DNA from: CAZXYS01 sp964645005
GTDB taxonomy: Bacteria > Bacteroidota > Ignavibacteria > Kapaibacteriales > UBA2268
NCBI GenBank assembly: GCA_964645005.1
Contig: CAZXYS010000029.1
Location: forward strand, 1-53,587
DNA: 53,587 nt
Direction: 5' to 3'
The position numbers and the translations under genes are program-made. The notes under the pieces are model-generated. The model made no database searches. It saw only the letters and a program-made list of their open reading frames with translations, and was not told the origin of the DNA. Below are positions 32,910 through 42,843 of the stretch, one piece after another (positions within the stretch are counted from its first letter, which is position 1; every line of letters begins with the position of its first letter).

Positions 32910-35900
32910 TTATCTCATATAAATCAATTTAATGATTTCAACATCCCCTTCGCTTTCGAACCTGCAGTAATATATTCCCTGTCCTGAAGAATCGGGATGC
33001 CAGCTAATTTCGTTCCTTCCCTGCCCCTTGACACCATGGAAAAGAGTTTTGACAATGCTGCCATTGATATCAATTATATCGATCTTGATCTTAGCAGGAT
33101 GCGAAAGATAATACTCAATGCTCGTTTCACTTGAAAATGGATTTGGCGAAGCAGCAATACTATTCTTGCCGTTTGCATATTCAAACACTGATTCGAGATC
33201 TTTTGTGGTGAAATTCCATGTCTCCGACCAGTCGCCGATACCATATTGATTTTTTCCCCGCACTCTCCAGTAATACTTAGTATTCTTCTCAAGATGTCCT
33301 TCCATCCGCAGCCTGTCATTATCAATGGAATCCTTTTTGTATAGATTCTCTGTAAATTCTTCATCCGCAGCCACTTGTACTTCATAAAATTCAGCACAGT
33401 CAATTTTTTCCCAGATTACAAATGTCGTTAGATCCACATCTACAGCATCATTATCCGGGTAAAGCTGTTCCGCACTCGGCATCGTTGTGCTGAATTCACG
33501 TACTTCAGACCATAGCCCGATATGCTTTCCTTTGATATATCTTACCCGCCAGTAATAAGTTTCACAGGATTTGAGCCCCGCGATAGTATCTTTAAGCGTG
33601 GTCAGACTGTCTTTATCATAAAACAATTCTCCTTCAAAATCAGGATTGGAAGATACCTGCAAATGATAAAATTCAGCTTCATCATACTGATGCCATTCAA
33701 ACATTACCTCGAAAGGCATATCAAATGTACTGTCTGCCGGTGAATTAAGCAGCGCAGGTTTTATTACAGTTGTATACTGCCATGTAGGAGTCCAGGCACC
33801 CTGCAAATTGGACAGTACACCCCTGATTTTCCAGTAATAAGTCGTATAATGCTCCAAAAGCGTTATAGTGTGATGGTTTATACTGTCAGTTTCACCTTCA
33901 TAAACAATATTATTATAATCGGGATCCGTAGCAATCCTGATTTCATATTTGTTCGGTCCATCGGTAGTGTCCCATCTCATAGTAAGCTCCGTTGGCTGGT
34001 TAATGGAACTATCGGGCGGTTCGCGTAAAACAGGGGCATCAAATATAGTCTTGAAATACCAGACAGTCGACCAGGGGCTTTCACTCTTATCATTTTTGGC
34101 TTTTACCCGCCAGTAATAGACTGTGAAATAATCAAGATTCTCCACAATATACGATGTATCCTGAATATCTTTAGCATCAGCCACGAGAGTGTCGAAGTTA
34201 ATGTTTGTTGAAAGCTGAAAATCATAGACATCCGCTTCTTCTACAGGATGCCAGGTGAATGTAAGAGATGTATTATATCCGCCCAATTCATTCACAGGAT
34301 ATGCCAGCTCCGGAGCTTCGATGTGAGTATAGAATCTCCAACCCTGCGACCAGTCACTGTATGAAGCATTGGTTTTCGAGCGAAGCCTCCAGAAATAAGA
34401 TTCGGAAGTGCTTAATTTCTCTTCAATTTGCCACGATGTATCTGCTATAACAACATTTTCCACTTTCGAAGAAAAGTCCGAACTCCTTGACAACTGCAGC
34501 TCATACAGATCTGCTCTTTCAGTTTTCCTCCATGTAAGAACCGGATTCAATTCAGCCGAAGGATAATTATTTACGGGTGAAACGTGCTCAGGGGTTATCA
34601 TGGCAGGCTCATCAACTGCGTGATAGATTACTTTAGTACCCAGATAAACTCTGCCGTCAATTGATTTCGCCATTGACCTGTAGCTGTCTTTGAGCACACC
34701 TGTGGAAAGTGTATCCCAGTTATCACCGCCATCGGCAGAATAAAGAGCACCTTTGAAACTGCCACCTCTCACCACATAAAGATTATCATCCGGCGTTATT
34801 ACTATTTTGTCTGCATAAGCATTTGTCATATTAATATTATCAGTTGTCCAGGTACTGCCATTATCCGTTGACCATTTGACTCCGTCGGAAGCACTTAAAT
34901 AAACATGCCCCTGCGAGTTGAAGTCAACAGATGACGCCAATCCACTGCTAAGCACTATACTATTCCAGCTATTACCTTTATCGGAGGACTTTAATATATC
35001 AGTTCCATTTGTTATTCCGTAAACATCATTATTCATATTCACGGCAATTTGTTGGAAAACAATATCCGCCGCTGAATATACCTGAGTCCAGTTTTGCCCT
35101 GTATTCGTTGATTTATAAACATAACCGGTAACGCTCTCTTCCCCATAGTCATGAGTGGTAACATAAATATCACCTTCCGGGCTTGAGGCAACTCCTTCTA
35201 TTGTTCTACTTGTCAATCCCGTAGCTGCCCAACTGTCACCCATATCGCCCGACAGCCAAATTCCTTTGCTTGTTGCCGCAAACATATTTCTTGTAGAATC
35301 TATACATATATCATATATCTTGATATCATTCCACTGGCTGCCTCCGGAAACCTGATCCCAAGTCATACCGTTATCTTCGGTTTTGAATAATCGGGTTAGT
35401 TCTCCGTCAGTATCCTCAATACCTGCTAATAGTAGTCCATCCTCATAAGGAAACATTAAGACTATACCCTCATAATTATTAAAAGCTAACGGCGAATCCC
35501 ACTTTTTGCCGCCGTCAGTTGAAGAGATTATTCCTCTCTGCGGGACAGCAGCTAATATCAATCCGTCTGAATTAATTGCCAAAGAATTAATACCTTTAAA
35601 AGGTCCGTTAGTAATGTCCCAGGCGTCATCAACATCGCTATGGTACCAAATTCCTGTGCTCATAGTACCAACAACTAGTTCGTCGTCATCATTAAATACC
35701 ATCGAGGTTACATTGGCTGTTACATTATATCTAAGATTACTTTCCGGATCAATAAATACACTGTTAGTATCGAAGATCTTCCAATCCGCTCCATTATTTA
35801 CCGAGAGATGAACATCACCGCCAAGAGTTGCACAATATATTTCCGAACTATACTGAATAAAACCGCTGATTGTTTTGCCTTCAAGCCCGGCATTCGAAGA

Positions 35901-36524
35901 GGACCACCGACCTCCATTGTTGCCCGATTTATATATACCTTTGCCATTCGTTCCTGCAAGGATAGTACTATCCGGAGCTACAGTCAAAGCAGTAATATCA
36001 TGGAATGGCAGTCTGTAAACAACTCTTTCCCATTCGCCGACAGAATCCAGATAACGATAAACTCCACCGCCGTAAGTTCCGGCGAAATAATCATTATTCG
36101 CATTGACAGCCAGCGCTTTCACCTTTAAATTACCCAGATTGTCATTGAACTCCGTCCATGTGAAACCACCGTCACCGGAGCGGTATACACCACCGCCATA
36201 GGTCCCGACAAGCATGTTCCCTGAGGAATCATACACAATCGAAGTTATATAAAAATTGGTTAAACCGTCATTCACCTGCTCAAAAGTCTGCGCGTTATCT
36301 TCCGATCTGTACAGTCCGCCTCCCCAGACAGCAGCATATAAGACATCCTCGTCATCATAGCTCAGCAGATTTACATCATTGGTATTCGGACCGGGTATTT
36401 TCCCCCAGTAATCAAAAGCATCAACTTTTGCTGTAGTTGAGCAAAAAAGAAAAAATGATGCAATTATGAAGAGACTGATATTAAGTGTTTTGAAAGACGT
36501 GTAGTATAGATTTCGTAACATCAT
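32910..36524 (-). CDS. Giant T9SS-exported protein: propeller-like repeats plus five fibronectin-like domains (paralogue 1)
   Basis: This 1,204-residue secreted protein has an N-terminal signal (about 12-36) and about 600 residues of BNR/sortilin/YCF48-like repeats carrying GGGVYRSGDGGFTW-type Asp-box phrases. These probably form one or two beta-propellers. Five fibronectin-like modules of about 95 residues follow (about 650-1110); each ends in a YYWRVR- or FWRLR-type strand followed by a W and a terminal F/Y-T-T. The T9SS sorting domain (about 1118-1204) contains ASPNPFSSETSIEYY and ends KLIYMR. It is the downstream member of a tandem pair, 81 bases after its paralogue. The likely role is cell-surface binding or structure; no enzyme site was seen. 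Confidence 0.85.
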   Translation of the reverse strand: MMLRNLYYTSFKTLNISLFIIASFFLFCSTTAKVDAFDYWGKIPGPNTNDVNLLSYDDEDVLYAAVWGGGLYRSEDNAQTFEQVNDGLTNFYITSIVYDSSGNMLVGTYGGGVYRSGDGGFTWTEFNDNLGNLKVKALAVNANNDYFAGTYGGGVYRYLDSVGEWERVVYRLPFHDITALTVAPDSTILAGTNGKGIYKSGNNGGRWSSSNAGLEGKTISGFIQYSSEIYCATLGGDVHLSVNNGADWKIFDTNSVFIDPESNLRYNVTANVTSMVFNDDDELVVGTMSTGIWYHSDVDDAWDITNGPFKGINSLAINSDGLILAAVPQRGIISSTDGGKKWDSPLAFNNYEGIVLMFPYEDGLLLAGIEDTDGELTRLFKTEDNGMTWDQVSGGSQWNDIKIYDICIDSTRNMFAATSKGIWLSGDMGDSWAATGLTSRTIEGVASSPEGDIYVTTHDYGEESVTGYVYKSTNTGQNWTQVYSAADIVFQQIAVNMNNDVYGITNGTDILKSSDKGNSWNSIVLSSGLASSVDFNSQGHVYLSASDGVKWSTDNGSTWTTDNINMTNAYADKIVITPDDNLYVVRGGSFKGALYSADGGDNWDTLSTGVLKDSYRSMAKSIDGRVYLGTKVIYHAVDEPAMITPEHVSPVNNYPSAELNPVLTWRKTERADLYELQLSRSSDFSSKVENVVIADTSWQIEEKLSTSESYFWRLRSKTNASYSDWSQGWRFYTHIEAPELAYPVNELGGYNTSLTFTWHPVEEADVYDFQLSTNINFDTLVADAKDIQDTSYIVENLDYFTVYYWRVKAKNDKSESPWSTVWYFKTIFDAPVLREPPDSSINQPTELTMRWDTTDGPNKYEIRIATDPDYNNIVYEGETDSINHHTITLLEHYTTYYWKIRGVLSNLQGAWTPTWQYTTVIKPALLNSPADSTFDMPFEVMFEWHQYDEAEFYHLQVSSNPDFEGELFYDKDSLTTLKDTIAGLKSCETYYWRVRYIKGKHIGLWSEVREFSTTMPSAEQLYPDNDAVDVDLTTFVIWEKIDCAEFYEVQVAADEEFTENLYKKDSIDNDRLRMEGHLEKNTKYYWRVRGKNQYGIGDWSETWNFTTKDLESVFEYANGKNSIAASPNPFSSETSIEYYLSHPAKIKIDIIDINGSIVKTLFHGVKGQGRNEISWHPDSSGQGIYYCRFESEGDVEIIKLIYMR

Positions 36525-36605
36525 AGTACCTGCTTTTTTATGTTAAATTTTTTTTTGAAGTTAATAAAAATTTTTTATTTATAATTTATACGGTTTATTA
36601 ATCGA

Positions 36606-39600
36606 TTATTCTAAGATCACTGCTTTCCTCGATAGTACAGTCCTATCAATGATCAACCGGAAAATATATACTCCGCTTACATTATCATTGTTATCCCATC
36701 TTATCCTGTGGCTGCCTTTATCCTTGTAGCCGTTATACAATGTTCCTACTTTATTACCGGCGATATCTACCAGTTGAATTTCTATTTTTGCCGGCTCTGG
36801 GATATTGAAGTTAATATAGATAAATTTATGCGCCGGATTAGGTGAGATATAGTAACTATCCTCAAGCTCTAATAGAAATTCCACAGAACTTGGTCCCTGA
36901 GTCGTAAATGTCAATGTATCCGACCACGGTCCGATACCATGCTCATTCTTACCGCGCAGCCGCCAATAATATGTGGTATTTGAATCCAGCAGATCTCGCA
37001 GGCTCTTTCTGTCATGATCTATACTGTCGAACTTCATTAAATTTTCAGTAAATTCTTCATCGGTGGCAAGATGCAGCTCATAGAAATCGGCGCATGATAC
37101 TTCATTCCAGACTACATTTGTCGTTACCATCACATTCGCAGCTTTATCTTCAGGATAGGTAAGCTCCGGCGGCGTCATATCCGTGGTGAACATTCTGACT
37201 TCTGACCATTCGCCGATATGATCCCCCTTAAGATAGCGCAGGCGCCAGTAATACGTGTGGCAGCCCTCTAAATCGGATTGGACATGCTCAAAGCCGGTTA
37301 ATTCTTCATCTTCAAATATTACATTCCCAAATTGCGGATCAGTTGCTATTTGCAAATGGTAATGCTCCGCTTCCTCATATTCCGCCCATTCGAATTTCAC
37401 TTCGAAGGGCATGTTATATGTGCTATCTGCCGGCGAGTTAAGCGCTGCCGGTTTCATTATAGTCGTGTAGCGCCATGCAGGTGTCCAGTATCCTTCGATA
37501 TCACCGAGGATCCCCCGAATCTGCCAATAGTAAGTAGTATAGTACTCCAAAAGCGAAATTGTATGGATGGTAGAATCATCAGTGGCGCCCTCATAGACAA
37601 TATCATTAAAACTTGAGTCTGTGGCGATACGCACTTCGTATGACTCAGCGCCTGTGGTGGTATCCCACCTCATGGTGACTTCCGTAGGCAGATTGATTGA
37701 GCTATCCGGCGGTTCACGCAAAATTGGCTCGTCGAAGATGGTCTTGAAATACCAGACCGATGACCAGTTGCTGGTACTTTGCTGGTTTTTTGCACGGACG
37801 CGCCAATAATATTTCTTGAAATATTCCAGTCCTTCCACATAATAAGAAGTATCTGCAATATCCTCTGCGCTAACTACCAAAGAATCAAAATTCTCATCAA
37901 TTGAGAGCTCAAAATCATAGACATCCGCTTCTTCCACCGGATGCCAGGTGAATGTAAGAGACGTATCATAACCGCCTAATTCGTTCACCGGATAGACTAA
38001 CTCAGGAGGCGGTATTTTACTTTCGAGAGTCCATACATACGACCATGGACCAAATGAATCATTCGTCTTAGTCCGCACCCGCCAGTAGTATTTCTTGGCA
38101 TATTGAAGAGAGTCTTTAAGCTCCCACTCAGTATCGGAAAGAATAACCCGCTCGAAAACTCCACTGAAATTATGGATACTTGATATCTGGAATTCGTAAT
38201 GCAACGCTCGGTCGGTCTCATTCCACTTAAAAGTAGGATGTCTGCCTATATTAGTTATTAAATTCGGAGGCTCGGATAATTGCACTTTTAGCATAGATTC
38301 TTCATCAACGGTCGAGAAAAGGAAATTATTGGAATAATAAATATAACCCTCATTTGTTGTGATCATAGATTTCAATCTGTTATCTAAAATACCGGTGTTA
38401 ACCGTATCCCATTTGGTACCGTTATTAGTTGATCTTAAGACGCTTACCTCCACATTAAGAGCAACGTATAAAATATCTTCCGGCGTAGTAGCTAGATCAA
38501 CTACCGAAGCATATTGCTGCATAAGATCAACATCTGACCAGCTTGTACCATTATTTGTTGATAAAACCAGACCTTTTAATCCTCCGGCAAAAACATAATT
38601 GTTCGAATTAAAAGCCAGAGCTTCATATTCTACATTACCATCCTGATTCTGCGGATTTGTTTTAACTGTAGTCCAATTATTCCCATTATCAGTAGATTTG
38701 TAGATGTGTGTGGTTACCTCGGGCTTAGCTTCAGTAGCAGCGTCATGTCCAATAACATAAACATCACCATTTTGATTTATACCCATCTCGGGAATCACTT
38801 CATTAGGAGAATTCAGCATCTGAAACGATTGAAAACCATCGGTAGAGAATAACAATTTTATTTGTTCAGCAACATTCATACCAACTACAAATACATACCC
38901 CGATTTGGTTTCGATTTCCGTAACTATTTCAACAACCGTAAGTGAAACAGCTATCCACGAATCACCGTCATCAGTCGACTTAAATAATCCTGCATCAGTA
39001 CCAGCATATATAGTACCGCTGGAATCAAAAGAAATATCGAATAAAAATGTCGCTGATCCAGCTTGAAACGTATTCCAGGAATAACCATAGTCATTAGAAT
39101 AATAAAATGTCTCATCTTTAGTTGCCTGCACTACCTTTTTCGCAAAGACAAAGTTATCTTTACTATCTAATACTTCTATCCAATCTCTTGCTGTAAAATC
39201 CAGTTTAGACCATGTCTCTCCATCATCATCACTTGTTACTAATCCTCTCTGCGGCGATGAAGGCTTAGCCGCAAACAATTTCCCATCGGAATTTATGGCA
39301 AAATCCAGCACACAATTATGGATAAAATCCTCAGTTTTCACCCATGCTTCGTCAACCTTATCATGACGCCATAAACCGACATCGGCGGTCCCAACTATAA
39401 GTTCATCCTTATCGTTAAATATCATTGAGATAACATTCAAAGAAACAAATATAGTATCGCCAGTCTTAGTATCGTAATAGGCGCTCTGCTCATCGTATAC
39501 TTTCCAAGAGGCGCCGCCGTTCACGGAAAAGCACACATTCCCTTCCGAAGTTGAAATGAATATCTCATCAACTCTATTTATCATAAAAGAATTAATAGTC

Positions 39601-40241
39601 ATACTCTCAAGTCCGCCATTTGATGGGTGCCAGCGGTCGCCGTTATTGGTCGAGCGGTAAACTCCTTCGCCGTTGGTGCCGGCGAGGATAGTATCTCTAA
39701 GAGCGGTCAAAGCATTTATATCAAAGAATCTCATGCCAACAATAGCCTGAAACCATGTCTCACCTTCATCAGTCGATTTGAATACACCTTTGCCCATTGT
39801 TCCTGCAAAGTAATTGCCATTTTCATCAATGGTAAGGGCTTTTACTTTCAAGTCGGTAAGTCCGCTATTTATGGCTTCCCATGAAAGACCATTAGTAGTT
39901 GATTTAAAAACGCCGCCGCCAAGTGTACCCAGCAGCATATTCCCGCTGGAATCATACTCGATAGCTTTGATGTAATAATTAGTCAGTCCGTCATTTACAA
40001 GTTGAAATGTTTGTCCATCATCTTCAGATCTGTACAATCCTTTTCCCCATAAACCTGCAAATAAAATATCCTGATCATCTACACTGAGAATATTAATATT
40101 CTCAGCATCAGGAGAAGGCAGATGCCTCCAATAATTATAAGCCTGAATTTCAGATGTTGAAAAGTACAAAATTGAGAGCAATAATGTCGGAAAGATCAGT
40201 AAATTTCGCAATAGATTGATAAAAGAGTAATTTTTGTTCAT
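36606..40241 (-). CDS. Giant T9SS-exported protein: propeller-like repeats plus five fibronectin-like domains (paralogue 2)
   Basis: This 1,211-residue tandem paralogue of the 32910-36524 product has the same order: signal peptide (about 8-34), Asp-box propeller repeats (GGGVFKSTTNGLSW, GKGVFKSTDEGETW), five fibronectin-like modules from about 645 to 1110, and a T9SS tail (YISPNPAHKFIYINF, end SRKAVILE). The second and third fibronectin modules are far closer to those of the paralogue (phrases such as TFTWHPVEEADVYDF are identical) than the propeller part is. It is transcribed first in the pair, divergent from the 40475 gene. No ligand can be inferred. The pair probably arose by tandem duplication. 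Confidence 0.85.
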   Translation of the reverse strand: MNKNYSFINLLRNLLIFPTLLLSILYFSTSEIQAYNYWRHLPSPDAENINILSVDDQDILFAGLWGKGLYRSEDDGQTFQLVNDGLTNYYIKAIEYDSSGNMLLGTLGGGVFKSTTNGLSWEAINSGLTDLKVKALTIDENGNYFAGTMGKGVFKSTDEGETWFQAIVGMRFFDINALTALRDTILAGTNGEGVYRSTNNGDRWHPSNGGLESMTINSFMINRVDEIFISTSEGNVCFSVNGGASWKVYDEQSAYYDTKTGDTIFVSLNVISMIFNDKDELIVGTADVGLWRHDKVDEAWVKTEDFIHNCVLDFAINSDGKLFAAKPSSPQRGLVTSDDDGETWSKLDFTARDWIEVLDSKDNFVFAKKVVQATKDETFYYSNDYGYSWNTFQAGSATFLFDISFDSSGTIYAGTDAGLFKSTDDGDSWIAVSLTVVEIVTEIETKSGYVFVVGMNVAEQIKLLFSTDGFQSFQMLNSPNEVIPEMGINQNGDVYVIGHDAATEAKPEVTTHIYKSTDNGNNWTTVKTNPQNQDGNVEYEALAFNSNNYVFAGGLKGLVLSTNNGTSWSDVDLMQQYASVVDLATTPEDILYVALNVEVSVLRSTNNGTKWDTVNTGILDNRLKSMITTNEGYIYYSNNFLFSTVDEESMLKVQLSEPPNLITNIGRHPTFKWNETDRALHYEFQISSIHNFSGVFERVILSDTEWELKDSLQYAKKYYWRVRTKTNDSFGPWSYVWTLESKIPPPELVYPVNELGGYDTSLTFTWHPVEEADVYDFELSIDENFDSLVVSAEDIADTSYYVEGLEYFKKYYWRVRAKNQQSTSNWSSVWYFKTIFDEPILREPPDSSINLPTEVTMRWDTTTGAESYEVRIATDSSFNDIVYEGATDDSTIHTISLLEYYTTYYWQIRGILGDIEGYWTPAWRYTTIMKPAALNSPADSTYNMPFEVKFEWAEYEEAEHYHLQIATDPQFGNVIFEDEELTGFEHVQSDLEGCHTYYWRLRYLKGDHIGEWSEVRMFTTDMTPPELTYPEDKAANVMVTTNVVWNEVSCADFYELHLATDEEFTENLMKFDSIDHDRKSLRDLLDSNTTYYWRLRGKNEHGIGPWSDTLTFTTQGPSSVEFLLELEDSYYISPNPAHKFIYINFNIPEPAKIEIQLVDIAGNKVGTLYNGYKDKGSHRIRWDNNDNVSGVYIFRLIIDRTVLSRKAVILE

Positions 40242-40474
40242 GATACTTGCTTTATTTATGATTAAAATAATTTTTTCATAATTATCATTTTTTTTAATTT
40301 ATTTTGCATTGATTCTAACTGAAATTATTTTTATTACTGATAACTTAATCTGAATATGTATTATTTAAAAATAATTAGACGTTTTCCCTAATTAAAAGAA
40401 AAAATTTTTGTTCGCTCCTGTATTTTAAATTAATAAAATAATTACCAATAACAAGGAGTAAACTAAATCTCAAA

Positions 40475-41884
40475 ATGAATAACACCAAAAAAAGAGAAAA
40501 GTTACATAAGATTTCGATAATTCTATTTCTCGGGATATTCGGTATAGGTGCCTATTTATCAAATACCATATCCAGCGAAACCAAGACTGCCTCTTTCAAT
40601 ATCATTGCTTCGGATGCGGAAGTAAAATTAAGATTAAAACTTGCCCCAGGAGTTAACTATGAAAACATACTGATAAATAACGGAAAATACCGCCACAGCA
40701 CTCATGTCATGGAAGCTGATCTTGAAAACCCCGATTGTTCGATCGCCTTATTACTGGGAGAAAATCGAGCCGGAGGACGCGAAACGCTTCATGATATGAT
40801 TTCTTTTTACGATTCAACAAATCTTTGGGAAGTAGTCGGCGCTGTAAACGGCAGCTTTTGGAGAAAATATAACAGCTTTCCGATTGGTCCAACCATCAAA
40901 GATGGTGAAATTATAGAACTAAACACTTACAAAAAGTGGTCTTCATGCCTGTTCGATGAGTTGAATCATCCCTATTTCGGCTATTTCCCTATCACTGGTA
41001 TCATTGATTTAAACATTGGTAATAAAATTAAAATCGAGAGTGTTAACAGAAGAAGTGATTCCACCGGAGTTGTCCTGTACAATCGGTTCGGAGGTGATAC
41101 TATACCATACATTCACTATGAGCAATTTGATGCGGAAATTGATGAAGCCGTTATGAATGCTCTTGAAGACAGGGAATTCAGTGATTCAACGGAAGGAGAA
41201 TTTGATACCGAAAAGTTTAGAGCGGAATTGGTAAGATCGAAAAGAGCAGCAGCCAAAGAATTTTCTCTCAACAAGGCAGTATTGATCTATCATGACGAGC
41301 CTGCTATAAACAAGGAAATAATGTGCAAGGTAATATATCTCAAATCAGGAGCGGTTAACGTACCCAGAAATGGCTGTGTTATATCTTTTGGAGAAGACAT
41401 ACCAATATCTATGTACCCTGAACCAAGTGATCTGGTATCAATAAAATTCAACACAAAAAAATATAAAGACGTAATTTTCAAACATGGCGTATCCGCTGTC
41501 CCGCAATTAATAAGAGACGGCATAGCAAATCCGGGAGCCAGTGAAGAAGGTGCCACCTCCCGCAGGTTTATAAATAATAAACTGCCTCGAACGGCAATTG
41601 GAACAAACAAAGATCAAACTAAACTTTACCTGGCAGTTGTACAGCGAGGCAATAGAAGTGAGGGTATAAACGGAGCATCTTTAGACGATATGGCGATGAT
41701 AATGAAAAAAATAGGCTGCTACAACGCTATGAACCTTGACGGTGGCGGTTCAAGCATTATGGTCATTAATAATGAGAACGTAACACGGCCGGATAGACCC
41801 GATGCTTCACGAAAACTGGCTATAGGGGTAGCCATTATTAAAAGCACATCCAAAGAATTTATTGATATTTTAGACAAAGATTAA
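40475..41884 (+). CDS. Exported phosphodiester glycosidase (NAGPA) domain protein
   Basis: This 469-residue protein has one N-terminal hydrophobic segment (about 13-30), a signal or anchor. The C-terminal half has the signature of the phosphodiester glycosidase domain of lysosomal 'uncovering enzyme' and bacterial relatives (DUF2233): RTAIGTNKDQTKLYLAVVQ, then LDDMAMIMKKIGCYNAMNLD and GGGSSIMV. Bacterial members act on sugar phosphodiesters of the envelope or on exopolysaccharide, so a cell-envelope role is likely. An AAGGAG ribosome site lies 14 bases before the ATG. Residues 200-270 contain an acidic/basic insertion (EGEFDTEKFRAELVRSKRAA). It is divergent from the giant paralogues and convergent with the DUF4340 gene. 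Confidence 0.85.
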   Translation: MNNTKKREKLHKISIILFLGIFGIGAYLSNTISSETKTASFNIIASDAEVKLRLKLAPGVNYENILINNGKYRHSTHVMEADLENPDCSIALLLGENRAGGRETLHDMISFYDSTNLWEVVGAVNGSFWRKYNSFPIGPTIKDGEIIELNTYKKWSSCLFDELNHPYFGYFPITGIIDLNIGNKIKIESVNRRSDSTGVVLYNRFGGDTIPYIHYEQFDAEIDEAVMNALEDREFSDSTEGEFDTEKFRAELVRSKRAAAKEFSLNKAVLIYHDEPAINKEIMCKVIYLKSGAVNVPRNGCVISFGEDIPISMYPEPSDLVSIKFNTKKYKDVIFKHGVSAVPQLIRDGIANPGASEEGATSRRFINNKLPRTAIGTNKDQTKLYLAVVQRGNRSEGINGASLDDMAMIMKKIGCYNAMNLDGGGSSIMVINNENVTRPDRPDASRKLAIGVAIIKSTSKEFIDILDKD

Positions 41885-41911
41885 AAAACCCGGCTAATTT
41901 ACCGGGCTTTC
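41883..41911. terminator. Terminator between convergent genes
   Basis: CCCGG and CCGGG form the stem around an 8-base loop. On the minus strand it is followed by six T residues, suiting the DUF4340 gene. On the plus strand it is followed by CTTTCTT and overlaps the stop of the 40475 gene, so it probably serves both. Confidence 0.75.
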
Positions 41912-41928
41912 TTATATTAATCCGATTC

Positions 41929-42813
41929 TTACTTTTCCAGATCTTCCCGTTTTTTCAGGATTCTATCCGCTTTACCCATCAGAACAATAAATTCCTGTGG
42001 ATTATTTGCATTTTTCACGTAATATCTTTCGTCATCCACCCTATAAAAAGTTAATTGTGTACTGTCCACAGTAACAGTAGCTGTAAGATTTGCGTCTTCC
42101 TTCTCACCTTTGCTCAGGAAGAAATCAGTTTTGAAATTGGCTATCTCTCTCAGTAGATTATCAACCTTCGTATTGTCAGCAGGTAATCCGTCGATAGTCC
42201 AGGATGTATCCTGCCGTGCTAAAGTGAAGCTGTCATCTCTATACTGATACTTGATCTGCTCAATTTCCTGTTCTGCCGTATGGATAACAGCACGATCCCT
42301 CCAATCCTTCACAGCAGCTTTCAGCATCAATGACAAAGCACCGTCTACCAATAATACCTCATCTTTATCCACCTCTCTGACATAAGTCTCACGAGGTGTA
42401 TTGCCGAATTTTCCTATGAACAAATCGATCTTTTGTTGACCGCCTTCATACACTTTAACCCTTTTCCCGGTAGAATCGACTTGATAAATAGAGCGCTTCT
42501 CGGGATTTTCCGAAACAAGGGCTTTCTTTGTCATATCGGCTAACATGCTGATAGTACGTGTGACGCGCTGCATATCTGCCGGATAATCCACTGGTTCAAT
42601 CATTTGCCAGCGATCACCTTCTTTTTGAAGCACAATATGACCAAGATCCGTCATAATTTCCAATTTGTCGATTTTTGCCGAATCCAGCTTTTCAAGGTAG
42701 TCTTTCTCTCCCATTGTTTTAGTCTGTTCGCTGGGATCTTGTAAAACTAAAACAGCTATGATAAGTAGTACAATAAATAATACCGAAAGAATGATTTTGC
42801 TTTTCATAATCAA
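41929..42813 (-). CDS. DUF4340 domain protein
   Basis: This 294-residue membrane-anchored protein opens with one transmembrane segment (about 5-24, ILSVLFIVLLIIAVLVL). It is followed by the extracytoplasmic DUF4340 fold, with the family-typical phrases LEIMTDLGHIVLQKEGDRWQ and PVDYPADMQRVTRTISMLAD. DUF4340 proteins are commonly encoded after a GldG-like protein and ABC-2 permease, exactly as here (30 bases downstream of that gene). The biochemical role is unknown; a part of an envelope transport or gliding-type complex is likely. It ends the four-gene ABC operon. Confidence 0.9.
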   Translation of the reverse strand: MIMKSKIILSVLFIVLLIIAVLVLQDPSEQTKTMGEKDYLEKLDSAKIDKLEIMTDLGHIVLQKEGDRWQMIEPVDYPADMQRVTRTISMLADMTKKALVSENPEKRSIYQVDSTGKRVKVYEGGQQKIDLFIGKFGNTPRETYVREVDKDEVLLVDGALSLMLKAAVKDWRDRAVIHTAEQEIEQIKYQYRDDSFTLARQDTSWTIDGLPADNTKVDNLLREIANFKTDFFLSKGEKEDANLTATVTVDSTQLTFYRVDDERYYVKNANNPQEFIVLMGKADRILKKREDLEK

Positions 42814-42843
42814 ATTTTAATTCTTTTACATTATTATTATTTA

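Noticed and set aside
33500..34500. Regularly spaced similar segments that could suggest a repeat array or CRISPR
   Set aside because: The periodicity (about 285-300 bases) is that of the fibronectin-like modules in the protein; units are diverged coding sequence with no spacer structure.
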